A stretch of DNA of 64,000 nt, from the NCBI RefSeq assembly GCF_000526335.1, contig NZ_JAFW01000001.1:3348001-3412000 (forward strand). The letters run 5' to 3'. This DNA comes from Arthrobacter sp. 31Y (GTDB taxonomy: Bacteria > Actinomycetota > Actinomycetes > Actinomycetales > Micrococcaceae). The notes below the pieces were generated by a model. That model was not told the origin of the DNA, did not search any database, and saw only the letters and a program-made list of their open reading frames with translations. This document shows, piece after piece, positions 39,554 through 48,202 of the stretch (the first letter of the stretch is position 1; every line of letters begins with the position of its first letter). A program made the translations under genes and the position numbers.

Positions 39554-40514
39554 TCACTGCCCCTTCCTGAGCGACAGGTTTGCTGCTCTTTGCCGGAGAC
39601 AGCCGGGCCAAGACTCGGGCGATGAGCCGGTTGGAGTTGATACGGTCCTCCAGCCGGGGCACGGGGGTGCTGATCATTAGTTCTTCGACGCCCAGTTCTT
39701 CCGCCAGGGTCGCGAGCTGGTGGGCTACGCTTTCCGCAGCCCCGACGATCAACCGGGTTTCATTGTTCTCGCTACGGCGGAGTTCTTGGGAGGACCAGGT
39801 AGCGGGGCTGGTGCTGACCGGGAAAGGTTCATCCAGGCCGAGGTCTTTTCGGGCTCTCCAGAGCCGCACCGGGTTGGCGAGTTCCTGTGCTTCCGCGTCG
39901 GTGCTGGCTGCGATGACACGAATCGCGAGAAGGGATTCGGGTTTGCCTCGCACCGGGCCGGGCTGAAAGTTCTCCCGGTAGTTGGCAAGTGCGCTACTGC
40001 CGCTAGCGGTGTTGAGGAAGTGGGCGTGGGCGTATCCGGCACCGATGGCGGCGGCCAGAGGCGCCGAACCGGTACCTGCCCCCAGCAGCCAAATGTCGAC
40101 GTCGTCCCGCCCTTCCATTCCGGGCATCAGGCCGAGTCGGGCGTGAAGTTCAATGATCTTCTCGTTGAAGGTATCCGTACCGCCGCTGCCGGCCCTACCG
40201 ACGCCGAGGTTGACCCTGCCTGGATGGAGAGCGGCAAGGATGTCGAAGGATTCAGCGATCTGCCAGGGCTCATGCAGGCCCAGCAGAACCCCACCGGAGC
40301 CGACGGTAATCCCGGTGGTTGCCTCCAAAACGGCCATAGCCATCAACGATGGGGTGGTGCCGGCAAAACCCGGGGAGTCGTGGTGTTCTGCCAGCCAGAA
40401 GCGATGGTAGCCGTCTTCCTCGGCCGCGCGGGCCAAGGTAATGGTTTCCTGCAATGCCTCGGCTTTGCTTTTTCCGGCGGCAATGGGGGACTGGTCAAGG
40501 ACGGAGAGTCTCAT
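39525..40514 (-). CDS. LLM class flavin-dependent oxidoreductase
   Basis: A 329-residue luciferase-like monooxygenase using reduced FMN. Hallmarks are LSVLDQSPIAAGKSKAEAL, RFWLAEHHDSPGFAGTTP, VGSGGVLLGLHEPWQIAESF, LHPGRVNLGVGRAGS and IWLLGAGTGSA. The frame extends to 40766, but the family N-terminus is at ATG 40514, which overlaps the stop of the upstream gene (ATGA). In this operon it could oxygenate a small-molecule intermediate. Confidence 0.9.
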   Translation of the reverse strand: MRLSVLDQSPIAAGKSKAEALQETITLARAAEEDGYHRFWLAEHHDSPGFAGTTPSLMAMAVLEATTGITVGSGGVLLGLHEPWQIAESFDILAALHPGRVNLGVGRAGSGGTDTFNEKIIELHARLGLMPGMEGRDDVDIWLLGAGTGSAPLAAAIGAGYAHAHFLNTASGSSALANYRENFQPGPVRGKPESLLAIRVIAASTDAEAQELANPVRLWRARKDLGLDEPFPVSTSPATWSSQELRRSENNETRLIVGAAESVAHQLATLAEELGVEELMISTPVPRLEDRINSNRLIARVLARLSPAKSSKPVAQEGAVSASPRFSHS

Positions 40515-41032
40515 CGTGTCGAGGTGGTGGTGCCGGGCTTGGATGAGGGGACGATGGTGAAATCGGCCAGAAACACGAGGTTGTGGATCTCTGCCGAAGC
40601 GATGGCTCGAAGGATGGGCAATTCCTGAGCCGCTTGCTCGGGGGTAAAAACGTTCAACGGCCATTCCTTCACCGTTCCACCACGAAGGTGTGGGTGGTGG
40701 AAGCCTCGGCCGTAGTAGGCATGAATGGTGATTGGCGGGATGCCTGCAGCGCGTTGCTCGGCCCACCCGAGCGTCCAGGAGCAGATCAGGCCGGTGTCCG
40801 GTGATCGGCCAACCCCGGAGGATTCCACGGTTCCCTGGCCCAGCATGAGCACGTCGTTGACTTCGTTGAGAGCTTGGCGTGCGTACGGGTCCAAGAGGTC
40901 AACTGCGGAACGGAAAAGGTTCTCTTTGTCCTGTCTACTCACAGCCTCTCCGTGTGTTCCGTCGCGGAGGTCGGCAAAGTGCCGCAGCAACGCCTTCGTG
41001 TACGCGGCGTCCGAGCTGGTGGTCGTGCTCAT
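40511..41032 (-). CDS. Conserved-looking protein of unknown function
   Basis: About 173 residues, not recognised. Notable features are a helical N-terminus (AYTKALLRHFADLRDGTHGEAV), an STY-rich middle, and an aromatic/His patch in ITIHAYYGRGFHHPHLRGG followed by WPLNVFTPEQAAQELPILRAIASAEI. The His cluster could bind metal or heme; no residues prove it. ATG 41032 has GGAG 6 bases upstream and begins 1 base after the esterase stop. Translation is coupled to both neighbours, so it probably belongs to the same pathway. Confidence 0.6.
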   Translation of the reverse strand: MSTTTSSDAAYTKALLRHFADLRDGTHGEAVSRQDKENLFRSAVDLLDPYARQALNEVNDVLMLGQGTVESSGVGRSPDTGLICSWTLGWAEQRAAGIPPITIHAYYGRGFHHPHLRGGTVKEWPLNVFTPEQAAQELPILRAIASAEIHNLVFLADFTIVPSSKPGTTTSTR

Positions 41033-41033
41033 C

Positions 41034-41873
41034 TCATGCTCCATCTGTTGTAGTGGTTTCGTTGTTCACAAGGCTCAAGCGGCTTTGAATCCACCGGTGC
41101 ACAGGGTTCGCCGGTGAGTTGTCCAGAAAATGTCCGTGGGCGACGGCCGGGCTGATTGCCAGGTCCGTGGGAACCGACGATGCCGTCAGGCGCTGGGCGA
41201 ACTGCTCGACGTCGTCCCGCACCGGGTCGGTGGAACCGACTACAAGCGACACCGGACAGAGCCCGGTGAGGTTTACGGCGTGCAGGGGTGAAAGGTACAG
41301 CCGTTCCCGCAGGTCTTTGTCAGAGCCGGCATACTCACCCCAAGCATCGAGCAATAGTGAACGGGGTGGGAAGGACCGCGATTCCCGATACGAGTCTGCG
41401 GTGCATTCGGGATCCAACGGTGGGTATGCGAGGATCTGCCCGTCCAGAGGGAGTCCGCTGTCCCGGAACCAGAGGGCGACCCCAGCGGCCAGGGTTCCAC
41501 CGGCGCTATCGCCGCCGATCAGGACAGGGTGAGAGTAGGTCTTCTGTGCCCAAAGGGTTGCTGCAGCAATATCCATGACAGCGGTCGGGTGCAGCCATTG
41601 CGGGGCCAGCCGGTAGCCAACGCTGACAATCCTTGCCGTGCCAAGGGCGGCCAATGCCGCGCATGCTTCATGCCAGCCATCGATCGAACCGCGGGTCCAA
41701 CTGCCGCCGTGCGCCCACACCAATGTTACGGCGGGGCGGGGTGTCGGTTCATATATCCGTAGCCGGATGTCTGCTCCGTCCGCCCCCTGCACGAACGTGT
41801 CCGTCCACGGGACATCGGACCGTTTTTCCCGGAGGTACGCGGCCCCGGGGCGAGCAGAAGTTTCTGAAGTCAT
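41034..41873 (-). CDS. Alpha/beta hydrolase, HSL-type esterase/acetylhydrolase
   Basis: A 279-residue hydrolase of the hormone-sensitive-lipase group. The oxyanion motif is VWAHGGSW, the nucleophile elbow is GGDSAGGTLAA (Ser), the Asp is in VVGSTDPVRDD, and the His is in VAHGHFLD. It is the first gene of the leftward operon. ATG 41873 has AAGGA 7 bases upstream and is preferred over the in-frame GTG 41888. It may remove an acyl group put on by the acyltransferase at 48.2 kb; that link is inference. Confidence 0.85.
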   Translation of the reverse strand: MTSETSARPGAAYLREKRSDVPWTDTFVQGADGADIRLRIYEPTPRPAVTLVWAHGGSWTRGSIDGWHEACAALAALGTARIVSVGYRLAPQWLHPTAVMDIAAATLWAQKTYSHPVLIGGDSAGGTLAAGVALWFRDSGLPLDGQILAYPPLDPECTADSYRESRSFPPRSLLLDAWGEYAGSDKDLRERLYLSPLHAVNLTGLCPVSLVVGSTDPVRDDVEQFAQRLTASSVPTDLAISPAVAHGHFLDNSPANPVHRWIQSRLSLVNNETTTTDGA

Positions 41874-41920
41874 ATGTTCATCCTTCACTCCTGGACGGAT
41901 CCGCGCCTGTCCCTGCTCTG

Positions 41921-41935
41921 CCTATCACTGACAGG
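41921..41935. promoter_or_regulatory. MmyB/XRE-type operator candidate (CCTATCACTGACAGG)
   Basis: CCTATCACTGACAGG lies between the divergent esterase and cupin genes. Its reverse complement, CCTGTCAGTGATAGG, matches sites at 50.4-50.5 kb beside the XRE/MmyB-type regulator gene. This suggests that regulator controls both promoters. Confidence 0.5.
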
Positions 41936-42054
41936 GGGTGGATAACTGTGCATGGCACCGCCAATACTTGCTCCAGTGGGACAGTGTCGTAGCCTCGCGG
42001 AGGTTTCGCGCCGTTCCACTTCTTTGTGCCGATCCGTAAGCGCGCGGAGATTGA

Positions 42055-42765
42055 ATGATGAACCTTGGGGGTAACGTGGGAACTGTCCTATTGGAAGAAC
42101 TGTCCTTCAGCAGCGAACTGGCTCATGCCGTTGTGTTGCGGGACGTGCAGCAGTACGAGGTGGCAGGACCAGTCGTCGTAGTGAACCTGACAGGTAGCGA
42201 CGCGTTGGTCGGTCACGGACAGTCATCGGCTTTGCCAGCCTTCAGCTCAACTATCCTTCATGGCGGAACCATTACGGGAGCGCTGCTTGCGGTGCTCTCC
42301 ATGGAGGCGATCCCGAACGCAGAACAAAGCGCCAGGGACCTCGGATGGGCCGACTTTTATGGTGCCGGACCAGGACAGCCAGTTCTGCTGCGTTCGTCGC
42401 AGCACACCATAGGGACGGTCCAACTGGATCCTGCCGTTGTGCTCCGCCAGCCCGGGCTGGAGCCGGGAGAGAAGACCTTCACCTTGAAGGCAAACTTGTG
42501 GTTCAGCCCCGCAGGTACAGACTGCGGGATCCATAACCTGCATGACTTCATCGAGGTCCACACCCAGATTTCCGGGCTCGGACGCATGCAGAAGTTCACC
42601 ACCGGGGAGCACTCGTCCCTCTATGAGGACCAGATCCTAAGCCCCGGCAATACCAACCCTGTGCCGTTCTGTCTGGGACGAGAGGGTACTTTCATCTACC
42701 CGTGGCACCAGTACCGGGCCGACACAGACTGTATCTGGCTCGCTCTGGAATACCACCTCAGCTAA
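42055..42765 (+). CDS. Cupin protein resembling the AUDH cupin region
   Basis: A 236-residue protein. The C-terminal half carries LHDFIEVHTQISGLGRMQKF and FIYPWHQYRADTDCIWLALEYH. From memory of the Phanerochaete chrysosporium aldos-2-ulose dehydratase (AUDH), these parallel the second cupin of that enzyme (His-rich segment, E-x-H, and a PWH...W.A.E end). The metal-site His/Glu residues (IHNLHDFIEVH) are kept. The first half looks like a degenerate cupin. With the propeller protein at 45.2 kb it could form a split AUDH-like dehydratase. A GGAG precedes the ATG. No alignment was run. Confidence 0.6.
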   Translation: MMNLGGNVGTVLLEELSFSSELAHAVVLRDVQQYEVAGPVVVVNLTGSDALVGHGQSSALPAFSSTILHGGTITGALLAVLSMEAIPNAEQSARDLGWADFYGAGPGQPVLLRSSQHTIGTVQLDPAVVLRQPGLEPGEKTFTLKANLWFSPAGTDCGIHNLHDFIEVHTQISGLGRMQKFTTGEHSSLYEDQILSPGNTNPVPFCLGREGTFIYPWHQYRADTDCIWLALEYHLS

Positions 42766-42832
42766 TTACTCCGTTTCACACCTGCCGGCGACAACCGGCA
42801 GATCCACTACGCCCATTTTCAGGAGAGCACCC

Positions 42833-44014
42833 ATGAAAACCATTGGAATTATCTTCGGTACACGACCCGAAGCTGTGAAGTTCGCCCCCATCATCCACGC
42901 TTTGGCCCAGGACCCACGTTTCCGCCCGGTCCTGATTTCCACAGGCCAGCACCGCGAAATGCTGGACAGCACGTTGGAAGAGTTCGGCATCACCCCGGAT
43001 GTTGAACTGCGCATCATGAAAGAACAGCAGACCCTCTCTCAAGTGACCCACCGGATCCTAGAAGGGCTCTGCACCGGGGACCACATTGAGGGCCTTGACG
43101 CCGTCATGGTCCATGGTGACACCGCCACCACCCTTGCTGGCGCCTTGGCTGCACTGCACCGTTCCGTGCCCATCATCCACGTCGAAGCCGGGTTGCGGAG
43201 TGGGAACAACTACTCACCGTTCCCCGAGGAAGTGAACCGGAAGCTCGTGGCACAGGTTGCTGCCCTCCACCTGGCACCAACGCCGGGAAACAGCGCCAAC
43301 CTGATCCGTGAAGGCGTCCGGGAACACTCAATCGTGATCACCGGGAACACGATCGTTGACGCCCTGCAGTGGGGAATGAACAACCTTCGCGGCTACGGGG
43401 AACCGTCGTTGTCAGATCTCGATGACGATCCTCGGAAGGTGATTCTCTCCACAACGCATCGGCGTGAAAGCCACGGCCGCCCCATGCGGGAGATCGCCGC
43501 GGCACTGGCCGACATTGCCCGGCGCCGGGAGGACGTCCGGATTGTTGTTCCACTGCACCTGAACCCGAAAGTACGCGAAGTCATGGTCCCCGTCCTGACC
43601 GGCATCCCCAACGTGGATATGGTGGACCCGCTCCCGTATCTGAGCTTCTGCAGGCTCCTGCAGCGCAGCGACCTGATCCTTTCGGACAGCTCGGGAGCCG
43701 AAGAAGAAGGCCCTGCCTTGGGTAAACCGACCCTGGTGTTGCGTGAAATCACCGAACGCCGCGAATCGATCCTGACCGGAAGTTCGCGCCTGGTCAGCCG
43801 AAACCGGGGCCAGATCGTCCACGAAGTTGAACGGCTCCTCGATGATCCGAATGCCTACATGGAGATGGCAACCGCGATCAATCCCTACGGTGACGGCAAA
43901 GCCACCGAGCGGACCGTTGCGGCCGTCGCCCACTACTTCCGGCTGGGCCCGGCCGCCATGCCATTTGTACCGGGTGCGGACTTCGTACCAACACCCACAC
44001 GAACTGCAGCATGA
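42833..44014 (+). CDS. UDP-N-acetylglucosamine 2-epimerase, WecB-like
   Basis: A 393-residue GT-B-fold epimerase interconverting UDP-GlcNAc and UDP-ManNAc, or a NeuC-type hydrolysing relative. Motifs: GTRPEAVKFAPI, STGQHREML, VHGDTATTLAGALAALH, HVEAGLRSGNNYSPFPEEVNRKL, LPYLSFCRLL and SDSSGAEEEGPALGKPTLVLREITERRE. The usual DSGG(I/V)QEE is changed to DSSGAEEEG. CAGGAG lies upstream of ATG 42833. No cell-wall or enterobacterial-antigen genes are nearby, so within this operon it may supply an amino sugar for a small molecule rather than for wall polymers. Confidence 0.88.
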   Translation: MKTIGIIFGTRPEAVKFAPIIHALAQDPRFRPVLISTGQHREMLDSTLEEFGITPDVELRIMKEQQTLSQVTHRILEGLCTGDHIEGLDAVMVHGDTATTLAGALAALHRSVPIIHVEAGLRSGNNYSPFPEEVNRKLVAQVAALHLAPTPGNSANLIREGVREHSIVITGNTIVDALQWGMNNLRGYGEPSLSDLDDDPRKVILSTTHRRESHGRPMREIAAALADIARRREDVRIVVPLHLNPKVREVMVPVLTGIPNVDMVDPLPYLSFCRLLQRSDLILSDSSGAEEEGPALGKPTLVLREITERRESILTGSSRLVSRNRGQIVHEVERLLDDPNAYMEMATAINPYGDGKATERTVAAVAHYFRLGPAAMPFVPGADFVPTPTRTAA

Positions 44015-45237
44015 CCAGGATGCCGTTGGGCCTGCTCGCCCTCGCCGCAGGCGGGTTCGGGATCGGCCTCACAGAGTTCGTCATCCTTGGACTGTTGCCG
44101 GAAGTAGCGGCGGACTTCGCCGTCAGCATCCCGGTCGCCGGGCACTTGGTTTCCGGCTACGCCCTCAGCGTCGCCGTCGGAGGGGTCCTTGTTACTGCAG
44201 CGACGGCGGCCCTTCGCCCCAAGAGCGTTCTGTGCGCCTTGATGGTGCTCTTTATCCTGGGAAACCTGCTTTCAGCGGTGGCCGGTGACTACGGCACCAT
44301 GTTCGTGGGACGGGTGGTGGCTGCGTTGTGCCACGGAGCGTTCTTCGGGATCGGTGCCGTACTTGCATCAAAACTGGTCACCCCCGACCGCAAAGCCCGG
44401 GCTATCTCCATCATGTTCGCAGGGCTGACCATCGCAAACGTCCTCGGCGTTCCAATGGGCACCTTCCTGGGCCAACAGCTCGGATGGAGGTCCACCTTTT
44501 GGGCGATCACCATCGTGGGGGTGATCGCCCTTGCCGGGCTGATCGCCTACGTACCGGCGCAAGACGCCGTCGAACGGGGACCAGGGCAGCTGCGTCGTGA
44601 ACTGGGGGCATTCACCTCCGGACAAGTCTGGGTCTCCATCCTGGTCACTGTCTTCGGATTTGGGGCCATGTTCGGGGCCTTCACTTACATCGCACCGATG
44701 CTCACCGACCTTGCCGGGATGCCGGCAGGTGCGGTGCCGTGGATGCTGGTCATCTTCGGCGCCGGGTTGTTCACCGGGAACATCGTCGGCGGCAAGGCCG
44801 CTGACGGGAACCTGGATAAGTCTTTGTTGGTTCTCTTGTCGACCCTGACCGTTGTACTGCTGGTTTTCACCATTACTGTTCATAACCCATGGGCAGCAGC
44901 CGTGACCTTGTTCCTCCTTGGGGCCGTCGGATTCGCCGCCGTCCCCGGCATGCAAACCCGTGTGCTGTCCTTCGCCTACAGGGCACCCACTCTGGCCTCC
45001 GGAGTCAACATCTCCGCTTTCAACCTTGGCAATGCCATCGGCGCCTACCTCGGTGGAACAACCATCGCCGCCGGGCTAGGACTCTCATCACCGATCTGGG
45101 TCGGGGCAGGACTCGCCCTCATCGCGGTAGCACTCATGGCGGCGGCCTCATTGAAGCTGCGCCGAAAAAACACCTCCCCCTCCGGTTCACCGGAAAGCAC
45201 ACCATCACCGGAACTCACACGAAAGGTACTCTCATGA
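44011..45237 (+). CDS. MFS transporter, AraJ/DHA1-like
   Basis: A 408-residue transporter with about 12 helices. The start (LGLLALAAGGFGIGLTEFVILGLLPEVAADF) and HLVSGYALSVAVGGV are typical of the AraJ/YdhP drug-sugar efflux branch. ATG overlaps the epimerase stop by 4 bases, and its own stop overlaps the next ATG. It probably exports the product of this operon. The C-terminus is polar and Pro/Ser-rich. Confidence 0.88.
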   Translation: MTRMPLGLLALAAGGFGIGLTEFVILGLLPEVAADFAVSIPVAGHLVSGYALSVAVGGVLVTAATAALRPKSVLCALMVLFILGNLLSAVAGDYGTMFVGRVVAALCHGAFFGIGAVLASKLVTPDRKARAISIMFAGLTIANVLGVPMGTFLGQQLGWRSTFWAITIVGVIALAGLIAYVPAQDAVERGPGQLRRELGAFTSGQVWVSILVTVFGFGAMFGAFTYIAPMLTDLAGMPAGAVPWMLVIFGAGLFTGNIVGGKAADGNLDKSLLVLLSTLTVVLLVFTITVHNPWAAAVTLFLLGAVGFAAVPGMQTRVLSFAYRAPTLASGVNISAFNLGNAIGAYLGGTTIAAGLGLSSPIWVGAGLALIAVALMAAASLKLRRKNTSPSGSPESTPSPELTRKVLS

Positions 45238-46505
45238 GCTCACCCACAGTAGGCAGGACCATACCAACCCTTGACGTCACCGAACCGGCCTTCGGGACAG
45301 AAACAGTCACCGATTTCCTGCGAGACGGCTACTGGCTCGAAGCTGCAGACATTGACGGCGACGGCAAACCCGACCTCGTCGGCTACGGCCTCAAAGTAGG
45401 TGAAATCTACTGGTACAAGAACCCCACCTGGGAAAAGAAGCTGGTGCTCGACAAGATCAAAGAACCTGTGGGGATGGACTTCGGTGACATCACTGGCGAT
45501 GGCACCACCGACCTGGTCGTCTGCTACCAGCTTTACGGTCCCGGCGGGACGATCCATCACGCTGACCCCGAAGGCGGGAAGATCGATTGGCTGGAAAACC
45601 CAGGCAATCCGTCCGAAGCGACTGAAAACTGGAAACGGCACTACGTCGGTCGCGCCATTGGCATGCATCGCCTGCGCGTCGGCCACTTCACCCGCACCGA
45701 CAAAATCCAGATCATCGGATTCCCTATCGTCGCCGTCGAAGACGTCCACGCCGTCCTACCCGTGGTGCTGTTCACTCCAACCGATGATCCGCGAGCCGAA
45801 TGGGACCGGGAAATCATCAGCGACTCCGACTTCAGGATGATCCACGGTGTCGCCAAGAAAGGCGGACTGATTCCCGGCTCACCGCTGGATTCGATCCTCA
45901 TGGCATCCGATGAAGGCGTCACGTGGCTCTACTTCGACCAGGACAACAGCACCTGGGCTTGGGAGCACATCGGCGACGGTGAGGAAAGCCAATTCGAGAA
46001 GACAACGTTCAAAGGTAGCGGAGACGTCGACGGCGGCCGTGTCGGCGATGACCCCCTTGCTTATGTCGCAGCCATCGAACCCTTCCACGGCAACACCGTT
46101 GCCGTGTATGTCCGCAGCGGGGGAGACGCTGAAGCGGCCGGCTGGACCCGGCACCTGTTGGACATCTACGGGGACCCGAACGAGAACGGTGAAGGCCCGG
46201 GTCACACCGTCATGTGCAGGGACTTCGACGGCGATGGAGACGATGAATTCCTGATCGGCCTCCGCGGTCCCGATCCTTGGCAGGGCGCCTATTACTACAA
46301 GGCCGTGGACCTGGCCAAGGGTCTGTTCCTGAAATGGAAAGTCTCCGGGGAATCCATTGCCCGGATCGTCGCCGGGGACTTCACCGGACGCGGCGTCGAA
46401 GATTTCGCCACCATCTCCTACTCGGTCCAGCACTACTTCGTCGCTCCCAAAGCTGAAATCACTCTGCACCCGAACAACACCGTCCAACGTGAAGGATCCA
46501 TGTGA
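45234..46505 (+). CDS. FG-GAP/VCBS beta-propeller protein resembling AUDH propeller domain
   Basis: A 423-residue, probably seven-bladed propeller with four Ca-binding-like loops (DIDGDGKPDLVG, DITGDGTTDLVV, DFDGDGDDEFLIG, DFTGRGVEDFAT). Blocks such as GMHRLRVGHFTRTD, VGRVGDD...EPFHGNTVAVY and FATISYSVQHYF parallel what I remember of the N-terminal propeller of fungal aldos-2-ulose dehydratase. No signal peptide is visible, so it should be cytoplasmic. ATG 45234 overlaps the MFS stop (ATGA); the upstream extension of the frame is antisense-like and rejected. It probably assembles with the cupin protein at 42.1 kb. Confidence 0.72.
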   Translation: MSSPTVGRTIPTLDVTEPAFGTETVTDFLRDGYWLEAADIDGDGKPDLVGYGLKVGEIYWYKNPTWEKKLVLDKIKEPVGMDFGDITGDGTTDLVVCYQLYGPGGTIHHADPEGGKIDWLENPGNPSEATENWKRHYVGRAIGMHRLRVGHFTRTDKIQIIGFPIVAVEDVHAVLPVVLFTPTDDPRAEWDREIISDSDFRMIHGVAKKGGLIPGSPLDSILMASDEGVTWLYFDQDNSTWAWEHIGDGEESQFEKTTFKGSGDVDGGRVGDDPLAYVAAIEPFHGNTVAVYVRSGGDAEAAGWTRHLLDIYGDPNENGEGPGHTVMCRDFDGDGDDEFLIGLRGPDPWQGAYYYKAVDLAKGLFLKWKVSGESIARIVAGDFTGRGVEDFATISYSVQHYFVAPKAEITLHPNNTVQREGSM

Positions 46506-48202
46506 TGACCACCACCGAAAAACCCGGTATCGGACGCCGGTTCTTCATGGCCGGTTCCGCTGGCACCATCGCCGCTGCCTCCCTGGCCGCGATGGGAACA
46601 GTCAACGCCCCGCAAGCCCAGGCCGCCAACGGCTCCGCTAATGTTCCTGACGGTTCTGTCATCAAGTCCGGGGACTCCCGCTATGCGGACCTTATGACGG
46701 GCAACAACCAGCGGTTTGTCTCCAATCCCGACTATGTCCGGCTGATCACCAGCACCAAGGATGCCGAGGACGCCGTCCGTGAGGCGGTACGCACCGGCAA
46801 AAAGGTTTCCGTGAGAAGCGGAGGGCACTGCTTCGCGGATTTTGTCTGCAACCCTTCCATCCAGGTCATTCTCGATGTCTCCCCGATGAACGCGGTCTAC
46901 TACGACAAAAAGATGGGCGCGTTTGTTGTCGAGCCGGGCGCGCGGCTGATGAACGTTTACGAAACGCTGTACAAGAACTGGGGCGTCACCGTCCCCGGAG
47001 GTATCTGCTACAGCGTTGGTGCCGGCGGCCACATCGCCGGCGGCGGCTACGGCCTGCTCTCACGCTCCCACGGCCTGGTCGTGGACCACCTTTACGCCGT
47101 CGAAGTGGTTACCGTGGACGTCAACCGTAAAGTCCGCACCGTCACTGCAACCCGTGATGACAAAGGTGAACTCGGTGACCTGTGGTGGGCACACACTGGC
47201 GGGGGAGGCGGGAACTGGGGAATCGTCACCAAATACTGGTTCCGGTCCCCGGGCACGAAGGGAAAGAACCCTTCCGAGCAACTGGTGAAAGCACCCTCCA
47301 CTGTGTTGGTGAGCGCCATCTCCCTCCCTTGGGACCAACTGGACGAAACGAAGTTCCGGCGCCTCATCACCAACTTCGGAGCCTGGCACGAAAAGTACCG
47401 CCAACCCGGCACCCCCGAATCGCACTTGAGCAGCCTCTTCAACGTCAGCTCCAAGGCTCACGGCAGCTTGGGGATGTTCACGCAAATCGATGCCGCAGCC
47501 CCGGACGCCAAAGGCGTCATGGAACGCTATGTGGCGGCGATCCTTGACGGGGTCGCCATCACCGCCGAACCCGTGGAGAAGCCCAACGGGGAAATCCCAG
47601 CTATGCCGGAGTTCTTCAAGACCCGGGAAATCCCCTGGCTGCAGGCCACCCGTCTCGTGGGGACAGACAACCCGGTGATCACCAACCCCACCAGTCGCGG
47701 CGCCCATAAGTCCGCATACCTGAACCAGAAGTTCACCGATGACCAGATCGCGGTGCTCTACCGGCAGATGAGTCGGCCTGACTTCACCAACCCGAACACG
47801 ATGCTGGTTCTCTTCTCTTTCGGCGGACAAGTCAACGCCGTCGCTTCAGATGCCACAGCCAACGTCCAGCGCCAATCAGCGTTCAAATTCTGCCTGCAAA
47901 CGTTCTGGCCGGAAGCCGCCGATGACGACTTCTACCTGGGCTGGGAGCGCGAAACATACGAGGGCATGTTCAAGAACACCGGTGGGGTACCCGTGCCCGG
48001 CGACCAGCTCGATGGCTGCTACATCAACTACCCGGACGTCGATGTAGCCAGCGCAGAGCACAACAGCTCCGGCGTGGGCTGGCAAACCCTCTACTTCAAA
48101 GGCAACTACCCCCGGCTCCAAAAGGCCAAGGCCAGCTGGGACCCAACCAACTACTTCACCCACAGCCTCGGCATTGAACTCCCGTCAGGACATGCCTCAT
48201 GA
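46505..48202 (+). CDS. Tat-exported berberine-bridge-type FAD oxidase
   Basis: A 565-residue flavoprotein. The N-terminus is a Tat signal (GRRFFMAGSAGTIAAASL ... AQA). The FAD-binding domain holds both covalent-flavin residues: His108 in RSGGHC and Cys168 in GICYSVGAGGHIAGGGYG. A BBE-type C-terminus (NYPDVD...YFKGNYPRLQKAKASWDPTNYF) closes the protein. Relatives oxidise sugars and alkaloids (for example glucooligosaccharide oxidase). The start overlaps the previous stop by one base (TGATG). If it oxidises a sugar, it could supply the substrate for the AUDH-like proteins; the Tat export is hard to reconcile with a cytoplasmic dehydratase. Confidence 0.88.
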   Translation: MTTTEKPGIGRRFFMAGSAGTIAAASLAAMGTVNAPQAQAANGSANVPDGSVIKSGDSRYADLMTGNNQRFVSNPDYVRLITSTKDAEDAVREAVRTGKKVSVRSGGHCFADFVCNPSIQVILDVSPMNAVYYDKKMGAFVVEPGARLMNVYETLYKNWGVTVPGGICYSVGAGGHIAGGGYGLLSRSHGLVVDHLYAVEVVTVDVNRKVRTVTATRDDKGELGDLWWAHTGGGGGNWGIVTKYWFRSPGTKGKNPSEQLVKAPSTVLVSAISLPWDQLDETKFRRLITNFGAWHEKYRQPGTPESHLSSLFNVSSKAHGSLGMFTQIDAAAPDAKGVMERYVAAILDGVAITAEPVEKPNGEIPAMPEFFKTREIPWLQATRLVGTDNPVITNPTSRGAHKSAYLNQKFTDDQIAVLYRQMSRPDFTNPNTMLVLFSFGGQVNAVASDATANVQRQSAFKFCLQTFWPEAADDDFYLGWERETYEGMFKNTGGVPVPGDQLDGCYINYPDVDVASAEHNSSGVGWQTLYFKGNYPRLQKAKASWDPTNYFTHSLGIELPSGHAS

